The notes beneath the pieces were generated by a model. It did not search any database. It was given only the letters and a program-made list of their open reading frames with translations, and was not told the DNA's origin. DNA of 5,881 bases from contig JAISAX010000791.1 in assembly GCA_031266495.1 (NCBI GenBank), forward strand, positions 1 to 5,881, read 5' to 3'. Source of the DNA: Opitutaceae bacterium. GTDB taxonomy: Bacteria; Verrucomicrobiota; Verrucomicrobiae; Opitutales; Opitutaceae. Positions 5,160-5,881 of this stretch are shown in pieces. Position numbers and translations under genes: made by a program. The first letter of the stretch is position 1, and every line of letters starts with the position of its first letter.

Positions 5160-5341
5160 TGCATCCCGAAAAGTGGACAAATTGAGTATAAAGCCGTGGA
5201 GCGGGCGTCCCGCCCGTTGACGGCGAAGCCGCCGGATCGACGTGGCACGGGCTTCCAGCCCGTGAACGTTGCCTCACCGTTCCGGAAGTGGCGCGGGCGT
5301 CCCGCCCGCTCCGGAACCTGTCCATTTTTCGGGATGCGCCC
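5157..5341. mobile_element. 185-bp foldback (MITE-like) element with 23-nt terminal inverted repeats
   Basis: The left end (5157-5179, containing GCATCCCGAAAAGTGGACA) and right end (5319-5341, containing TGTCCATTTTTCGGGATGC) are complementary at 21 of 23 positions. The other two can form G-U pairs in RNA. The interior holds three GTGG-headed palindromes and a short CGGC-GAA-GCCG stem. It encodes no protein. As RNA it would fold into a multibranched structure closed by the 23-bp stem. A non-autonomous element mobilised in trans is the likely reading. No target-site duplication is evident, so mobility is inferred. Confidence 0.65.
5196..5309 (+). repeat. REP-like palindrome array, 3 units with 46-nt period
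   Basis: GTGG stands at 5196, 5242 and 5288, exactly 46 nt apart. Each is followed within 0-1 bases by a palindrome with a TCC loop: GCGGGCG-TCC-CGCCCGT (5201-5217), CACGGGCT-TCC-AGCCCGTG (5246-5264) and GCGGGCG-TCC-CGCCCGC (5293-5309). The last is nested in a second stem, GTTCCGG (5279-5285) with CCGGAAC (5311-5317). A GTRG head 5' of a hairpin is the mark of REP elements, which are linked to RAYT transposases (Y1 HuH). No RAYT gene is in the window. All three units point the same way. Confidence 0.8.
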
Positions 5342-5345
5342 ACTT

Positions 5346-5373
5346 GAATCGATTCACGTCGATTTAAATCGAC
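5346..5373. repeat. Two adjacent perfect palindromes
   Basis: GAATCGATTC (5346-5355) and GTCGATTTAAATCGAC (5358-5373) are perfect palindromes two bases apart, both built around TCGATT/AATCGA. They lie downstream of the minus-strand gene ending at 5405 and next to the foldback element. They could be a dyad protein-binding site; no T-run makes either a terminator. Confidence 0.6.
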
Positions 5374-5404
5374 ACGGGCTGCGGGCGGGGATGCCTGGCA
5401 GCGG

Positions 5405-5881
5405 TTACCTGCTATTGCCGTCCGCCGCACGGACGACCCCCAGAGCGGACGGTATCAGCCGCTCGCGTCCATCCGACGGACGGTTGAGCACCTGCGGACG
5501 CCCCTCGCTCCGGACCACCAGCGCCGATGAACCTCCGCCATCGAAGTTGAGCGCATCGTGCGCGCCCAGATGCGCGAGATAATCGGTCAGGGTGGTCAGG
5601 TTCATCCCCGCGCTCCGTTGCGAACGCCCGTCGGCGACGACCAGCACCACGCGCCGTCCGCTCGCATCCACGCCCGCGGCGCTGCGCGGATGCCGCGTTT
5701 CCCAAAAACCGCCGGAGCCGCCCGCCCGCCGGCCCGCCGCGATCAGGATCGTGCTGCCCGACACGGCATCGCGCACATCCTCCGCGCGAACGCCGTCCGG
5801 CAGCCCGGTCAACGTCCAGAAAATCCCGATACTCTCGCCGGGCTGCGCATCGCGAAAAAACGGCGCGGCCTCGCGGCCGGC
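5405..5881 (-). CDS. Phosphodiester glycosidase-like protein, C-terminal part (partial)
   Basis: The frame is open to the window edge, so the true start lies beyond 5881; 158 residues are seen. The sequence fits the C-terminal part of the NAGPA-like phosphodiester glycosidase domain (formerly DUF2233). Signatures are HPRSAAGVD (64-72), VVADGR (81-86), the GMNLTTLTDYLAHLG helix (92-106) and the diagnostic NFDGGGSSALVV (112-123), followed by a late SALGVV (145-150). In animals the family uncovers the mannose-6-phosphate tag on lysosomal enzymes. Bacterial members are usually exported or envelope-associated and probably act on sugar-phosphodiester bonds; the substrate is unknown here. It is transcribed toward the PEP-CTERM gene. 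TTG 5812 is not a real start, since the conserved-looking sequence continues upstream of it (GESIGIFWTLTG). Confidence 0.88.
   Translation of the reverse strand, partial: AGREAAPFFRDAQPGESIGIFWTLTGLPDGVRAEDVRDAVSGSTILIAAGRRAGGSGGFWETRHPRSAAGVDASGRRVVLVVADGRSQRSAGMNLTTLTDYLAHLGAHDALNFDGGGSSALVVRSEGRPQVLNRPSDGRERLIPSALGVVRAADGNSR

Overview
The window looks like chromosomal DNA from a GC-rich Verrucomicrobiota bacterium, probably of the Opitutaceae. This rests on the mix of genes: a 67-kDa-type SppA, a PEP-CTERM surface protein, an orphan protein of a family best known from Bacteroidetes and relatives, and a phosphodiester glycosidase-like protein. GC-rich coding sequence, start codons without a clear Shine-Dalgarno sequence, and intergenic DNA packed with short-unit repeats fit the same picture. 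The assignment is inference; no rRNA or other taxonomic marker is present.

Layout. Positions 1-452 hold no gene: they contain GATC-rich tandem repeats, three successive inverted repeats and a pyrimidine-rich tract made of 9-nt units. Positions 453-2264 (+) encode SppA with both catalytic residues. Positions 2265-3042 are non-coding: a G12 tract, palindromes, and two 21-nt repeat arrays that are inverted copies of one family. Positions 3043-3705 (+) encode a 220-residue protein of unknown function. Positions 3706-4033 are three repeat blocks in a row: a CGCTGAAA tract, a 34-bp inverted repeat and thirteen phased heptamers. Positions 4034-5011 (+) encode a secreted PEP-CTERM protein, closed by two tandem intrinsic terminators. 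Positions 5133-5373 hold a CGCGAAGGA-type repeat, a 185-bp foldback element carrying three GTGG-headed REP-like palindromes at an exact 46-nt period, and two perfect palindromes. Positions 5405-5881 (-) are the C-terminal part of a phosphodiester glycosidase-like gene running off the window edge, convergent with the PEP-CTERM gene.

The four genes do not form an evident operon; each is separated by 300-800 bp of repeat-rich DNA. The shared theme, at most, is the cell envelope: SppA clears signal peptides in the inner membrane, and the PEP-CTERM protein is exported through it. The unusual content lies between the genes. Every gap carries several unrelated repeat families while the coding sequence is free of them. 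The strongest signals are the REP/foldback element, the inverted 21-nt arrays, the heptamer array and the 34-bp inverted repeat.
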